Assembly (NCBI GenBank): GCA_036897485.1 | Contig: JAYMTF010001508.1 | Span: 1-22,992 of the forward strand | From: Pelargonium nanum | Taxonomy: Eukaryota > Streptophyta > Magnoliopsida > Geraniales > Geraniaceae | Direction of reading: 5' to 3' | DNA length: 22,992 nucleotides | In this document: piece after piece, positions 8,823 through 18,796 of the stretch | How positions within the stretch are numbered: position 1 is the first letter of the stretch | How the letters are laid out: each line of letters opens with the position of its first letter | Program-made: the position numbers and the translations under genes | The notes under the pieces: generated by a model | Seen by the model: only the letters and a program-made list of their open reading frames with translations | What the model was told of the DNA's origin: nothing | Database searches by the model: none

Positions 8823-9690
8823 CATGGTCATTGATTGTACGGAGTTAGTTGAAAATAGAGGCCTTAATAAGGCCCAAAACCTTCAGCCCTATTCTCACCT
8901 AGTTGGGTTCAGCCCAGTGAATCACTCTTGCCCAGTTGGTCTTGGGAGGTCAATCCAAGTAGGCAAGAACCAAGCTCAGCTCTGTAATTTCATTTAGCAA
9001 ACCTAAGGAGGTTTTATCCAGGAAGCAACAAAAGCATCTATTTGGTAGGACTCTTTTCTTTTTTGACGATTTACTGTACAAGAAAATTCACATCCACACA
9101 TATTCTATAACCCCAATCTCATACCACATTTGTGAGGGGTCTTGAACACGAGTCCTCGAGTTTGCACCCAAGTCTTGCTACCAGTTGGTCAAGTGGGCTG
9201 TAGCATGACTCTAAACTTGATTAGAAGTTGGACTCCAATTTGGGTATATATATTATAATGCTTACAGCTAGACTGAGTAGGTGTCCAAATAAAACCCAGA
9301 CTACACCTTCAGCTGAATCTAATTCAATTTCTTTAAAAAAAAAAACATTTCATGAAGAAGGGAAGTGGAGGACATCTAGCATTGGTTGATCAATCATTTT
9401 TATGGGGATTTGGGAGTGCAAAAAAAGTACATTCCATTTGCACCAACCACCCATGTACTTATTAACAACTTATCATTGAACATTTGCATTTTCAACTGCT
9501 TCTATATACATATTGTATGGGCCTTGACAGATCTACATATATAATAGGAATCTTGATTATTATCAGGTATGGGGTTTCTTTCAAAAACTCCTCATATTCT
9601 TTTCTGGGTCCACCCTTACAAACTCATTAAAAAACATTTACAAATTAATAAATTTATATATACAGAGCAAACCATTTTTAATACATATGA
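8823..9690. repeat. duplicated segment A, copy 2, with SINE insertion
   Basis: Matches 4878-5555 in the same orientation, from CATGGTCATTGATT to ACCATTTTTAATA. It is longer because it carries a ~150-bp insertion at 9055-9206 plus small insertions, such as extra sequence near 8895-8960. Blocks shared with copy 1 include GGCCCAAAACCTTCAG, TGTCCAAATAAAA, CATTTCATGAAGAAGGGAAG and GGGTCCACCCTTACAAA. It lies about 1.1 kb downstream of the bHLH stop, so the two copies bracket the bHLH gene as direct repeats about 3.9 kb apart. Confidence 0.85.
9055..9206 (-). mobile_element. SINE-like insertion with target-site duplication
   Basis: This ~152-bp block interrupts segment A. Copy 1 has GGACTCT directly followed by TCACCAGTAGAAGTTGG. 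Copy 2 has GACTCT at 9049-9054, the insert, then a second GACTCT at 9207-9212 and ATTAGAAGTTGG. On the minus strand the insert has a polymerase III B-box-like string GTGTTCAAGACC near its head (the + strand reads GGTCTTGAACAC) and ends in an A-rich tail CAAAAAAGAAAA next to the 9049 duplication. Length, tail, B box and direct flanking repeats fit a tRNA-derived SINE in minus orientation. A clear A box is not evident, so the family is unassigned. Confidence 0.65.
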
Positions 9691-9699
9691 ATTATAGAG

Positions 9700-10900
9700 A
9701 TTAAAGAAATGAGGTACAAGCAGGAGGAGGAGATGGGGGGTTTTGTGCAGGTTGGTGAATGATTCTTTGTGATGAATGCCATGTGAGCCTCTGGATTATT
9801 TTAACTATTGTATTAATGGAAGAGCACACAACTGAAGGTTGTGACAAAAAAAAAAAAAAAAAACTCTATCCGCCGGCGCCGTATAGTCTGTTCATTTTCA
9901 ATAACATATATGCTAATACTATGCGATACATGAATATTAATCGATCGATACTGTTTCTTTCATATGAAATAAATTTGTGCATGCATGCATGCATGTGTTG
10001 TTAAATACAGGTAAATTAAAATACACAGATCCACGTACTACACTAGCTACAATATTTGTTTAGTTGTATATAAAAAAAATCGTATTTGTATTTCGATCGC
10101 AGCTATATCTGCATCTGCAACATGTTAATAATGGGTTTGGGAAGATCTTCTGTTCAGATTGATTGCTGACAAATTGATACGCAATCTTTGAGTTTCTTTA
10201 CATATCAACTACATTGGGTTGTTCTCTAACTTCTATATATGATAAGGTGCATGTATGTACATAATAAGCTCAAGGAATCTTTTTGGTTTTTATGTATATA
10301 TTGTTCAACAGCAACAACGCAGTCTTTCTATGATAAATTATACACATGTATTGATTTCAAAACCTAATGTTGATAGACTTATTAATTTGCGCTTATTTGG
10401 GAACTCTAAAAACAAAAGATCTATTAGATAAATAAGGCAGAATGAGACAAAATGTATTACCACATCAAAATTTGAACAAATATTAAGTCAAATAATATTC
10501 CTTTTTTCATAATAGTTTAACTTGCAACAACTTAATTCACATGGAAATATGACAATGTTACAAAATTCATGAACTAAAGAAGAATGGCGTGATTTGAAAA
10601 GGTTACAAGCTAGCCAGATTGATATTTTTATGAGATGAAACTTCAATCAAGGTATTTTTCTCATTATTTTTTTACTGATTTGAATTGAACAATGATTCTC
10701 ATTCTATTCATATACATGGCCCTTGGAAATGAATATATATAAGAATATAAAACATTAAAAATTTGAAGACTGAAGTCAAATCAACAATCAATATATAAAA
10801 AGTTAGATTTAAACAAGAAGTTAATTATGACTTTTAATTAAACAGTCTCCATCAATCATCATCAATGATTATAGAGCCTAATAAAAATTAATTTAATTAC
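9700..10900. other. AT-rich spacer with simple repeats
   Basis: Contains an A18-type homopolymer run near 9846-9863 followed by a short GC patch (CCGCCGGCGCCG), a (TGCA)n microsatellite at 9978-9995, and otherwise unstructured AT-rich DNA. No coding frame or RNA gene is supported. Confidence 0.5.
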
Positions 10901-11103
10901 AGCTAAGTGTTGTTGGACTTGGAGCAACTGAAATTAGACTCAACATTTCCCGCTTCCACCCACCGAAAATTCTCCATATAATCTGTAATTACAAAAATTA
11001 TATTTGTAATAGGGTGGCTAACCTGCACCGCAGTGTGTGTTATAGTCAAATTTAGATACCAACAAAACAGGCAGAGAAGCATACACATATATTATAGCAT
11101 TTC

Positions 11104-11240
11104 ACGGTCGTGCGTTTCGGCTAGCTTAAACAGTGCACGGTTGTGCATCAGAGGGAAGGGCCGTTCGCTACTAAAGTGCACGCCCGTGCGGTGTGGCTTG
11201 CAAAGACTCGCATGCCTGTGTGTTGTGGTCTCGGTAGAAA
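11104..11240. repeat. degenerate repeats of CACGNNCGTG palindromes
   Basis: Successive imperfect units each carry a short palindrome: CACGGTCGTGC near 11104, GCACGGTTGTGC near 11134, GCACGCCCGTGC near 11178, and a decayed GCATGCCTGTGTG near 11210. Spacing is roughly 30-45 bp. The block is clearly less AT-rich than its surroundings. Similar CACGNNCGTG strings occur in untranslated regions of some plant Ty3/gypsy (Tat/Athila-type) elements, which is the likeliest origin. No LTR or coding domain is visible nearby. Confidence 0.5.
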
Positions 11241-11474
11241 CGTACTTTTGTGTCTTTTAAACAACATTTGACAGTTAAAAAAAAACTCTGATTTATGCAA
11301 ATGATAGACTGTATACAGAAACTTTTTAAAATACTACTACATTTGTTATGTATAGCTCAAATTCATACAAAATCTGTATTAAATTGTCTTTCAAATGTCC
11401 AAATGCGAAAAACTGCTCCTTCCACCAAATTTAGACTAATTAACATATCATAGAATAACATGAGGTAGTACTTA

Positions 11475-11600
11475 AGACAAAAATGGGTACCTAATTTAAT
11501 TTTTGTTTCTATTTGGTACTCAAATTATTGATATCGTTTCAATTTGGTACCTAATATATATATTTTCATTTCAAATTGGATTCATTTGTAATTGTGTCGT
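11475..11600. repeat. GGTAC-periodic dispersed repeat
   Basis: GGTAC recurs at 11486, 11515 and 11546, each followed by CTAA or TCAAATT, with a 29-31 bp period and AATTTGG contexts between. The pattern resembles the ends of common noncoding plant transposons in which GGTACC-AAATT phrases repeat. I cannot find a second terminus, so element boundaries are unknown. Confidence 0.35.
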
Positions 11601-11609
11601 CATATCAAT

Positions 11610-13530
11610 GCCAAGTAGCATTCATTTTTAATATATTTTCATTTTTTTAGAACTCAAATACCCGATCTGATATTTTCGGCTTGACTAACACATACAAAAA
11701 TGATGCCACATTTGTTACCTACTCGTTTAACTAGATGAGTGTTGCACTACAATGTAGTAGAGCGTCTTTGTATTCATCAGCTTTTTCAACTAACATAACT
11801 ACATAGTTCAAACTTTACACAATTTTAAATATACAAATCATCAACATTTACCAAGGATTTAACTGGAGAGAAGATTAATTTACATTGATCGATAAAAACT
11901 ATTATTTGACTATACGTGTGAAGTATGCAATATAAAATTGTGCTCTTAAAGAATACGATGAATACAAAGACACATGTCTTATAGTAACATTTGAAGTGAG
12001 TTAGATTGTTCGGAATGGATCCAGCAGTTGTTAATTTCTGATTCCAATTATTAAAAGTTCTTTTTTTCTTCCTGAAAAGAATAATTAATCGTATGTGTTT
12101 CTAGTGTGAAAGAAAGCTGTGGGCTTATAATTTGTACCAAAAATCTATTTAAAAAGATCGAAGACGTAGCTTTTGTGTTATTGGATTAGATTTTCTATCG
12201 TTAACCGTCCAATAGGCAATAGGCAATAGCTGGTCTAATATAAATAAATAAAATAAAGACAAGTAAGGTTTTTGTAAATGCATCATGTACGTACGTGTTA
12301 GTGCACCCTCCATCTGTACTGTCTTCTCCTTTTGGTTTCATACACAACAATATTCACTTTATAAACATATATATATAAATAAAAGTGGTAGATAGCTAGC
12401 TACTAGTCCCACCTCTACTCTAAATTAGTTCGTTACTAATATTCTTTTTAATCTCTTAAATATGGTTTCATTCATTTGTTAATATACTAATGCATTATTA
12501 AAAGAGTTATCACGTAACCAAAACATAAATGAGCACTCGACTAATTTATACAACAAACTACATTTCACATTTTTACTGACATTCTTTAAAGAGTTAATTT
12601 GTACGTGAGATCAATGTTTCATGTGAAATTTTTAAATAGATAACGCGTTAAATACTTGTTCTGTTCATATTACATAGTTAACACCATCTTCAAACTATTG
12701 ACCATTTATATTATATAGATGGTTGACATGAGGAAGTTTCTTGTTTATTCATTTGAATGAATCAAATTTAGATCTACAACTATTTTTTTGAAATACTCTA
12801 TTTCTGCAAACAATTGATGCGAACATATAATTACATGAAACTCAATTTTTTGAAACAATGTCTTACAACTCGTTATAATTTCAACCACCTCCTTACACTG
12901 CCTTACAAGAAAAAGAGTTTGATTGTATGAATTCGATATTGAGAAAACAAGTTAGTGAATTGGTTTGGTAGTAATGTTTAATAAATGAGTGTATATAAGT
13001 TTGTGGGTGTTGTTGGGAAGAATCTTTAGAAACTATGTAGTAGCAGTATGGTACCACCAAACCAAGGCAGTATCTTTAAAATGGCACCAAACAGGAAGCA
13101 CCACTGTCTCAGTAGTACCATTTTAATTGGTACCTTGTCATCTTCCTTTCTTCTTCTTCTTCATCAGACAGTACTGAGTCTGAGTAGCTACTAGTAGTAG
13201 GAGGAGGATCAGTTCAACCATTTTAGACATAATAATGTAACACATATTTAATATTTTATTAATTACACTATAATAATGCAACTTGATATTTGGAAGTTTT
13301 TCCATTTCACTTTGAATCTACAACAACCTTCTTATCTGCAGTCAATAATGGTTTCACAAATAATTAAAGCACTGTGTATTGAATCAAATTCATTCTTATT
13401 TTTGTATGCATTGTTCGAGGTGAGTCCTATGTATTCAATGTTATCTTGTGCACATAAATATTGTTTCAATAAATAAAAAAAACTCTTAGACGATATATAT
13501 GTTATAATACTTATATAGTTCATCATTGTA
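11610..13530. other. AT-rich spacer, no gene recognised
   Basis: Short open frames only. Minor features are CAATAGG repeated about 2.5 times near 12209-12229, a C/T-rich CTTCTTCTTCTTC run near 13150, and an AGTACC/GGTACC-rich patch at 13045-13135. Nothing here supports a coding or RNA gene. Confidence 0.5.
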
Positions 13531-13539
13531 ATAGGAATG

Positions 13540-13795
13540 ACATTCACGACAACATCCAACGACACGACAAAATAAAAACATTACGTTAATAGGAAAAATT
13601 TACAATTGTATTCATATATGTGCGTGTTGGGCGATTTGTAATTAAGTGTCACGACACGGCCAATTAACCGTGCGAACATATTTTGAGGTCCAACACAAAT
13701 TAAATTAACGTGTTAAGTTGTTCGATTACGACACATCATGGCAACGCCAACGCTAAGCCGTACCACAACAAGGAATACGGATGCGACAAAAATAT
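13540..13795. repeat. dispersed repeat rich in CACGACACG/ACGTGTTA
   Basis: Contains CAACGACACGACAA, GTCACGACACGGCCAATTAACC, CCGTGCGAAC, AACGTGTTAAGTTGTTCG and ACGACACATC within ~250 bp. CACGGCCAATTAACCGTG is an imperfect palindrome. These strings resemble a common plant interspersed repeat built from GACACGAC and AACGTGTTA phrases. No terminal repeats or target-site duplication could be placed, so the class is unassigned. Confidence 0.4.
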
Positions 13796-13799
13796 CATC

Positions 13800-14330
13800 A
13801 CCAGCTACTAATTAATACAGTATTTGGCGGATTATTGAATTGCATGCACCGAAAGTGGTTACATATACATAAAGCCAATTAGAGGCTCAACCATTAGTTA
13901 ATTTAAACTAACTTTGTCAATTGTCATGTGACAGCTACTGTGATGTACTTAATTAGCGATAATATATAGTAATCAAATTATCCTGTTAATCCATGTCCAT
14001 GGAAAGAGGAGATTCCCGAGAAACAAACATCTAACGAGTACAAAGGAAATTAAAGTAGCAACAAACATTGATCAAAAAGTTGTTTTTAACTATATATATT
14101 ACACTACACGTCCTCTATCCACCTTAATTCCCAAAAGTAATTAACAACCTTTGTTATTTCAGAATCTAGTGCTTACCAACTGAGAATTAAATAATTTTAT
14201 GATCCCAACCCAACCAATTAGCAGGCATCTCTATCAATTAACTACTTTTTGCACTTTTGGAAGCGTTTCTACTATCGGTTATTAATATTATCGCTTAATT
14301 TTGAACATAAATTATATGGAAAATGCTATT
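13800..14330. other. AT-rich spacer, nothing recognised
   Basis: No coding frame, repeat or RNA gene is supported between the dispersed repeat and segment B copy 2. Confidence 0.5.
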
Positions 14331-14334
14331 AACC

Positions 14335-14425
14335 TTTCTTTTAATCAAATTTTTACTGCAACTCCTCATCATCTGCTAAATTGTGTGCTTCATAAATAAA
14401 CAGCTCTGACTATTACATATATAGG
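14335..14425. repeat. dispersed segment B, copy 2
   Basis: Matches 5835-5926 in the same orientation at an offset of almost exactly 8.5 kb. It starts TTTCTTTTA and shares CATCATCTGCTAAA versus CGTCATCTATTCA and the strong core GCTTCATAAATAAACAG followed by CTATTACATA. Flanking sequence is unrelated on the right side. Confidence 0.6.
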
Positions 14426-14439
14426 TCTAATTTACAGCA

Positions 14440-14945
14440 GATGTGACATAAAAATTGTAAGCCAAAATGACAAATGATGATGTGACACGTAGTTGCGTCT
14501 CGCAATCGTCGACAAATCTCAATGATTGCGTCTTTTCAGTTGTTCGTCATTTCGTTGTGAGCCAAGTCACTTACGAGATCTCAAGGAAGGACACGACACT
14601 TTGTCAACATAATAGATTCTCAACTCACATCTTTGACTCACTCTAAAAGGCTCTCCACCTCGCCAAAATTCAGAAGGCTTCCTACTTGACCACCACTCCA
14701 CCACGACGTTTAGCAATTCGTCCGGATACTACAATGTTGCCCGAAGCGGAAGAGATTTGTAAGGGCTCCATGTAGTACTTGAAGGACACACGGGAGCTTC
14801 AAATCTGTTTTTGAATAACACACCTAAGTATTTGTTTAGGGTGTGCTCGCGCAGTCTTAAAAAACTCAATATCATACATTCAACAGCTCCTCTCCCAGGG
14901 CCTGAGCCTGCAGTTCCATTTCCGGACTTCGACCCTAAACTAGAT
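14440..14945. other. less AT-rich block of unknown origin
   Basis: Base composition is noticeably more balanced than in neighbouring spacers. It holds a repeated ATTGCGTCT/TTGCGTCTCGC motif (14495-14540) and a short open stretch near 14884-14945 (PLPGPEPAVPFPDFDPKL) that looks more protein-like than chance, but it has no start codon or recognised domain. Probably the decayed remnant of a gene or transposon. I could not identify it. Confidence 0.3.
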
Positions 14946-15039
14946 CTTATATGGTAATTTGTAGATTATCATTATAAACTCCGTAGTATTAGATAATTTT
15001 AATAAATTCATTGATATATCAACGTTACAAAAAGCTCAT

Positions 15040-15850
15040 AGTGACTCAAACAGTACACCCCTAGTGTTTGGATTGTACCGTAATGTCCAGTAATAAAGAC
15101 CCACGTGTACAAAAGCGACCATTAATGCTTATTGTGTTGTGTGGGTCCGTGAGGCCCGTGACACATTTCAGTACACCAAAGCGGCTTCGAACCTAGACGC
15201 TTCTTTTCCAAATAATATGACTATTTTTCTTATGAAAACAACACTGCAAATATAATCTTCTCTCTTTTTTTTGCTATAAAATCATTTACATGAACCTGTT
15301 GGCCAATAGGGCCCACCCTTGACTGGGTCCCTCGACCCCCATTGCTCATGCCAGGTCACCTCCATCGATAACCCCCCACCAGGCACCAGCTATTCCCAAC
15401 GAACCAATGAAAATCCGAAAACAACCTTCTCTCCTTTGTATAATTTCGAAACTGCCATCCCCTAAAACCTGCGTATATTCCCCAAATCAAAACAAAGCCC
15501 AGAAAATTCAGATAATAAGTAACAATTCTATAATATGAGAAGAAACAAATGGGAAAATAATAATTAACAGGTTTTTTCAGGATACATGTTGGGAATTTCA
15601 TAACATGACACGTTAGTTAATCTCATAGATATCAATGTTTTATTTTCACTAAAACACAGATTAATTAACAAAAAAATATATAAAAAATGTAATGATCCTT
15701 AAATCGTAGCAAAGTGGGGCACCCGAACCAGGTCCGGGGGATGAATCTGTACACACAATAACGTGCACGTGGACCCTAGGATCCGACCCAATTTCTGCAC
15801 TCATTTGTACTCACCTTAATGTGCTTAGGACATGAAAATCTTGATCAAAC
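15040..15850. promoter_or_regulatory. promoter-like, less AT-rich block without a gene
   Basis: Contains G-box-type ACGTG strings (CCCACGTGTAC near 15101 and GTGCACGTGGACC near 15763), a TCP/site II-like GGGCCCACC near 15310, a second GTGGGTCC near 15141, and a C-rich + strand at 15300-15480. This density of motifs is typical of a plant promoter, but no convincing coding exon or RNA gene follows on either strand before the SAUR gene nearly 3 kb away. It could be a distal regulatory region or the promoter of a lost or noncoding gene. Confidence 0.3.
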
Positions 15851-16184
15851 AAAGGCTCTTGATGGTCGACAAGTGTCGCCATTTGGTGGGTCAAATTGCA
15901 AAGAAAGCTTGTACTTGATTGGTTAAGAAGGCCAAAAAGTGGGTATATTATATATATAGTAAATGAAGAAACATTTTGGCAGCTAGTTTTGGTACTAAAA
16001 AAAGAGAAGATGAGGCATCGTTGCACATGGGTGTGGTCAGATTTGGAGAATAAAATATAGTTTTGCTTTAGAAGAGACCAAATGAGTATTTTCATTAGTT
16101 TTTGTAGGTAGAATAAGCACAACAACTTCTAGAGAACCAAGCTTTAGTTTAGTTTGTAATTTTGTATAGCATGTGGTGGTTCTG

Positions 16185-16257
16185 TTCTGACTTCGTGCGA
16201 TCGCCGTAACAACGCTCCGCTGGCTTTGGTGGCTCAGCCGCCGGATCGGAGTTTATT
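16185..16257. other. short GC-rich patch in AT-rich DNA
   Basis: About 70 bp including TTCGTGCGATCGCCG, AACGCTCCGCTGG and CAGCCGCCGGATCGG, flanked by AT-rich sequence on both sides. No continuous frame across it looks like a known protein. Possibly a residual exon or transposon fragment. Confidence 0.25.
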
Positions 16258-16489
16258 TCCAAACATGCATGCATGTGTGATAAGATTGTGTTTGTTTATT
16301 GATTTGGTAATTAATTTTGTCTTGGGTTTATCCATCTTGATTGACAAGTGTGTGATAGAGGATAAGGTGTTTTTCTTTTGCTGCACCAAGATTTTGAGTT
16401 GCGCCCATAGTTATAACATGTTCATCAAATTATTTAAAGGTTTGATGAGTTTTGTTTCAGCTAGCTTGCTTCAAACATGTTGATTGTCT

Positions 16490-17590
16490 TGAACATTGTG
16501 TCTAGTTAAATTAAATATACATAAATGAAATTTTTCACATAAACTTGAAACCTATATATAGTTAAATTAGAACAACTCTATATCAATTGACTAACACAAT
16601 TGTTGATTACTAATACTCTAATAGACAGCTTGACACTACTTTGTCTGTCTTAAAACAAGTATATTTGTTAACTTTTTGAGAAAATATAAAAAATAATTAG
16701 TGTTTCTATATTTACTTATGTATTCTAGTGAGTATGTGTCGTAACAAACTTAAAAGATTGTAACTTATTATATAAATATTATTGGTAATTTACATAACTG
16801 ATTTCTTAAAATAAAAGAAAGACATTTATTTTGAGATGGAAAAGAGAATCGATACACTCATTGTCATACGTATAAAATATTATTTAACTTATTTTTCAAA
16901 GATTAACTAACCGAATTAATTTAGTTTTCTCACTTTTATATACATTGATCTAACTTCATTTATTGATCTCAAAGCCAATGGAGTGAATGTAAAGCAAAGT
17001 AAAAATCCTCTCAACCACTTTGTTGTGTATTTACTAGATTCTTCAATGTAACTAGCTAAAACTAGTGTCAATAATGCTATATTTTAGTGTCAATAATTCT
17101 TCGGTCTTACCATTATAGTTTCTTCACACATAATTGCTACTTTACTTTCTATATATAGGATTTTAGCTCCAATAATACTTCCATGTACCCACCAAAAGAG
17201 TTAAGTTTTTGCCAACCAAGAGGATTTTTCAATCTGCCTTTTTTGTTTTTTTGGCCTTACAAGATTTGATTCTACTTAAAAAGACCTACTCCCATTTCCG
17301 TCCGTTCAAACAATAGTTTGTTTCCTCATTCAACTTAGTTTAGAAGATGGAAAAGAGGGGTCTTTGTCACCTCCACTCCACTAATGCACAAGTTAATTGA
17401 CACCAAAACACATCACTAATTCAACTATTCTTAAGCCACTTACATTAGAGTGTAGTGTAGTGTGTACAAATTACTTCAATTACCCATCAAGGCGAGACCC
17501 TTTTACAAATACTCCAGTTTTATTAAATGATCACGATATTAAAAGCAATTGCAATATTATCATATACGAAAATATAAAAGTTTTTTCAAA
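16490..17590. other. AT-rich spacer upstream of the MITE
   Basis: Very AT-rich. Only short chance frames, no RNA gene, no recognised repeat. Confidence 0.5.
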
Positions 17591-17604
17591 TATAAATGTA
17601 TGAT

Positions 17605-17760
17605 CAAGGACGAATCCAGAATTTTTGTATTGTAGGGGAAAACTATATGAACAATTTTTTCATCAAACTATTATGACTAAAAAAATCTTGCTGGTATGGT
17701 TAAATACGAGAAATATAGTGATTTTTTTGTGGGGGCAATAGCCTAGTGCATTTGTCCTTG
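17605..17760. mobile_element. hAT-type MITE (156 bp) with 8-bp TSD
   Basis: The element starts CAAGGACGAATCC and ends GCATTTGTCCTTG. The reverse complement of the right end begins CAAGGACAAATGC, giving 11-bp terminal inverted repeats with one mismatch. It is flanked by a perfect 8-bp direct repeat, TGTATGAT, at 17597-17604 and 17761-17768. Eight-base target duplications and ends beginning CA(A/G)GG are the signature of hAT transposons. At 156 bp it has no coding capacity and would depend on a transposase elsewhere. The intact duplication suggests a fairly recent insertion. Confidence 0.8.
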
Positions 17761-18097
17761 TGTATGATCAGTTATATAAAATACAACAGTAAATAGCGTC
17801 TAAACTTATTTTTTAGAACAGTTACGTGTTACTGAAACACTAAAAGCTACGCATTCCCTTGTGTGCAATCTCGTTTGTCTTTCTGGGTGGACCGATGAGT
17901 GACAAACATAGTCTAAGTTACTCTGTTGTGAACTATGTTAGATAATTATGTCAACTAAAAGTTTTAACCGAAAGTAAAAGTACTTATTTATATTTTTAAT
18001 ATTACGCTCTACCATATTTGTAGGTAAATATTGGTTTTTAGCTTTTACCAAATTATGACATGGTTACACTATTCAACTATCTGAATAAGAAATGTGT

Positions 18098-18103
18098 TGT
18101 CTC
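18098..18103 (+). promoter_or_regulatory. TGTCTC auxin response element
   Basis: Exact TGTCTC about 100 bp upstream of the SAUR TATA box. TGTCTC is the established ARF-binding core in auxin-induced promoters, including SAUR genes. A single six-base match can occur by chance, so its support comes mainly from position. Confidence 0.45.
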
Positions 18104-18200
18104 TTTAGTAAATTAAAAATGTATCAAAGGCCAAACAGCAGAGCACAGACAGTTTCGTAAATAATCTAAAAAACTTAGGGCACTTCTCCAAACCCATCAT

Positions 18201-18206
18201 TATAAA
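18201..18206 (+). promoter_or_regulatory. TATA box of the SAUR gene
   Basis: TATAAA in the context CATTATAAAACCC, 124 bp before the ATG. It predicts a start site near 18230 and a C/A-rich leader of about 95 nt without any AUG. The out-of-frame AUG at 18222 would lie just upstream of that start. Confidence 0.65.
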
Positions 18207-18324
18207 ACCCTTCCCTCCCGAATGTCCCAAACGACCACTAAAATTTCCAACAAAACCAACCCAAAAGTCGAGTCCAGCACCGCAACACCCAAACAGACAG
18301 TACTCACTTTCCCGGAAAAACAAA

Positions 18325-18771
18325 ATGTCAGCCGGATTCGGGAAATGCAGCAAGATCCGTCACATTGTGAGGCTCCGCCAGATGCTCCGGCGGTGGCGCA
18401 ACAAGGCCCGCATGTCCGCCAGTCGCGGCATACCGTCCGATGTACCCTCCGGACACGTGGCGGTCTGCGTGGGCATCAACTGCACGAGATTCGTAGTGCG
18501 CGCGACGCACCTCAACCACCCGGTCTTCCAGAAGCTTCTAGTTCAAGCAGAGGAGGAGTACGGTTTCAGCCACCACGGTCCGCTCACGATTCCCTGCGAC
18601 GAGTCGTTTTTCCAGGAGGTGCTCCGTTACGTGTCCCGATCCGACACGAGCAGGTTCATCAATCTAGAGGAGTTCCAGAGATACTGCCACGCTGGCATCC
18701 GGAGCACCATAGACTTCTGGCCCGAATCTCGACCCTTACTCCATGGATTAGCCGATAAATCGATTTGGTAA
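18325..18771 (+). CDS. SAUR-family auxin-responsive protein (SAUR52/53-like)
   Basis: Small auxin-up RNA protein, 148 aa and intronless as usual for the family. SAURs are early auxin-response proteins. Several are known to inhibit PP2C.D phosphatases at the plasma membrane, which keeps the proton pump active and promotes cell expansion. The N-terminal extension (residues 9-29, KIRHIVRLRQMLRRWRNKAR) is basic and typical of this subgroup. The SAUR domain spans ~38-104: DVPSGHVAVCVG (39-50), RFVVRATHLNHP (55-66), LLVQAEEEYGF (71-81), GPLTIPCDE (85-93). The tail YCHAGIRS, then ESRPLLHG and final W match Arabidopsis SAUR52/53 as I recall them, including the terminal AIW/SIW. The coding region is far more GC-rich than the flanks, which is common in this family. 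Start chosen because it is the first AUG after the predicted start site and gives the family's usual N terminus. No defects seen. The biochemical role is inferred from the family. Confidence 0.95.
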   Translation: MSAGFGKCSKIRHIVRLRQMLRRWRNKARMSASRGIPSDVPSGHVAVCVGINCTRFVVRATHLNHPVFQKLLVQAEEEYGFSHHGPLTIPCDESFFQEVLRYVSRSDTSRFINLEEFQRYCHAGIRSTIDFWPESRPLLHGLADKSIW

Positions 18772-18796
18772 GAGAGAGAGAGAAGCAACACCTTGA

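Noticed and set aside
16075..16100. AAATGAGTATT match to part of miR828
   Set aside because: Only 11 bases agree and no complementary arm is seen nearby.
18222..18758. A 178-codon + strand frame overlapping the whole SAUR gene in another frame
   Set aside because: Its AUG lies upstream of the start site predicted from the TATA box at 18201, its composition is what a GC-rich coding region gives in a shifted frame, and the SAUR frame explains the region fully.
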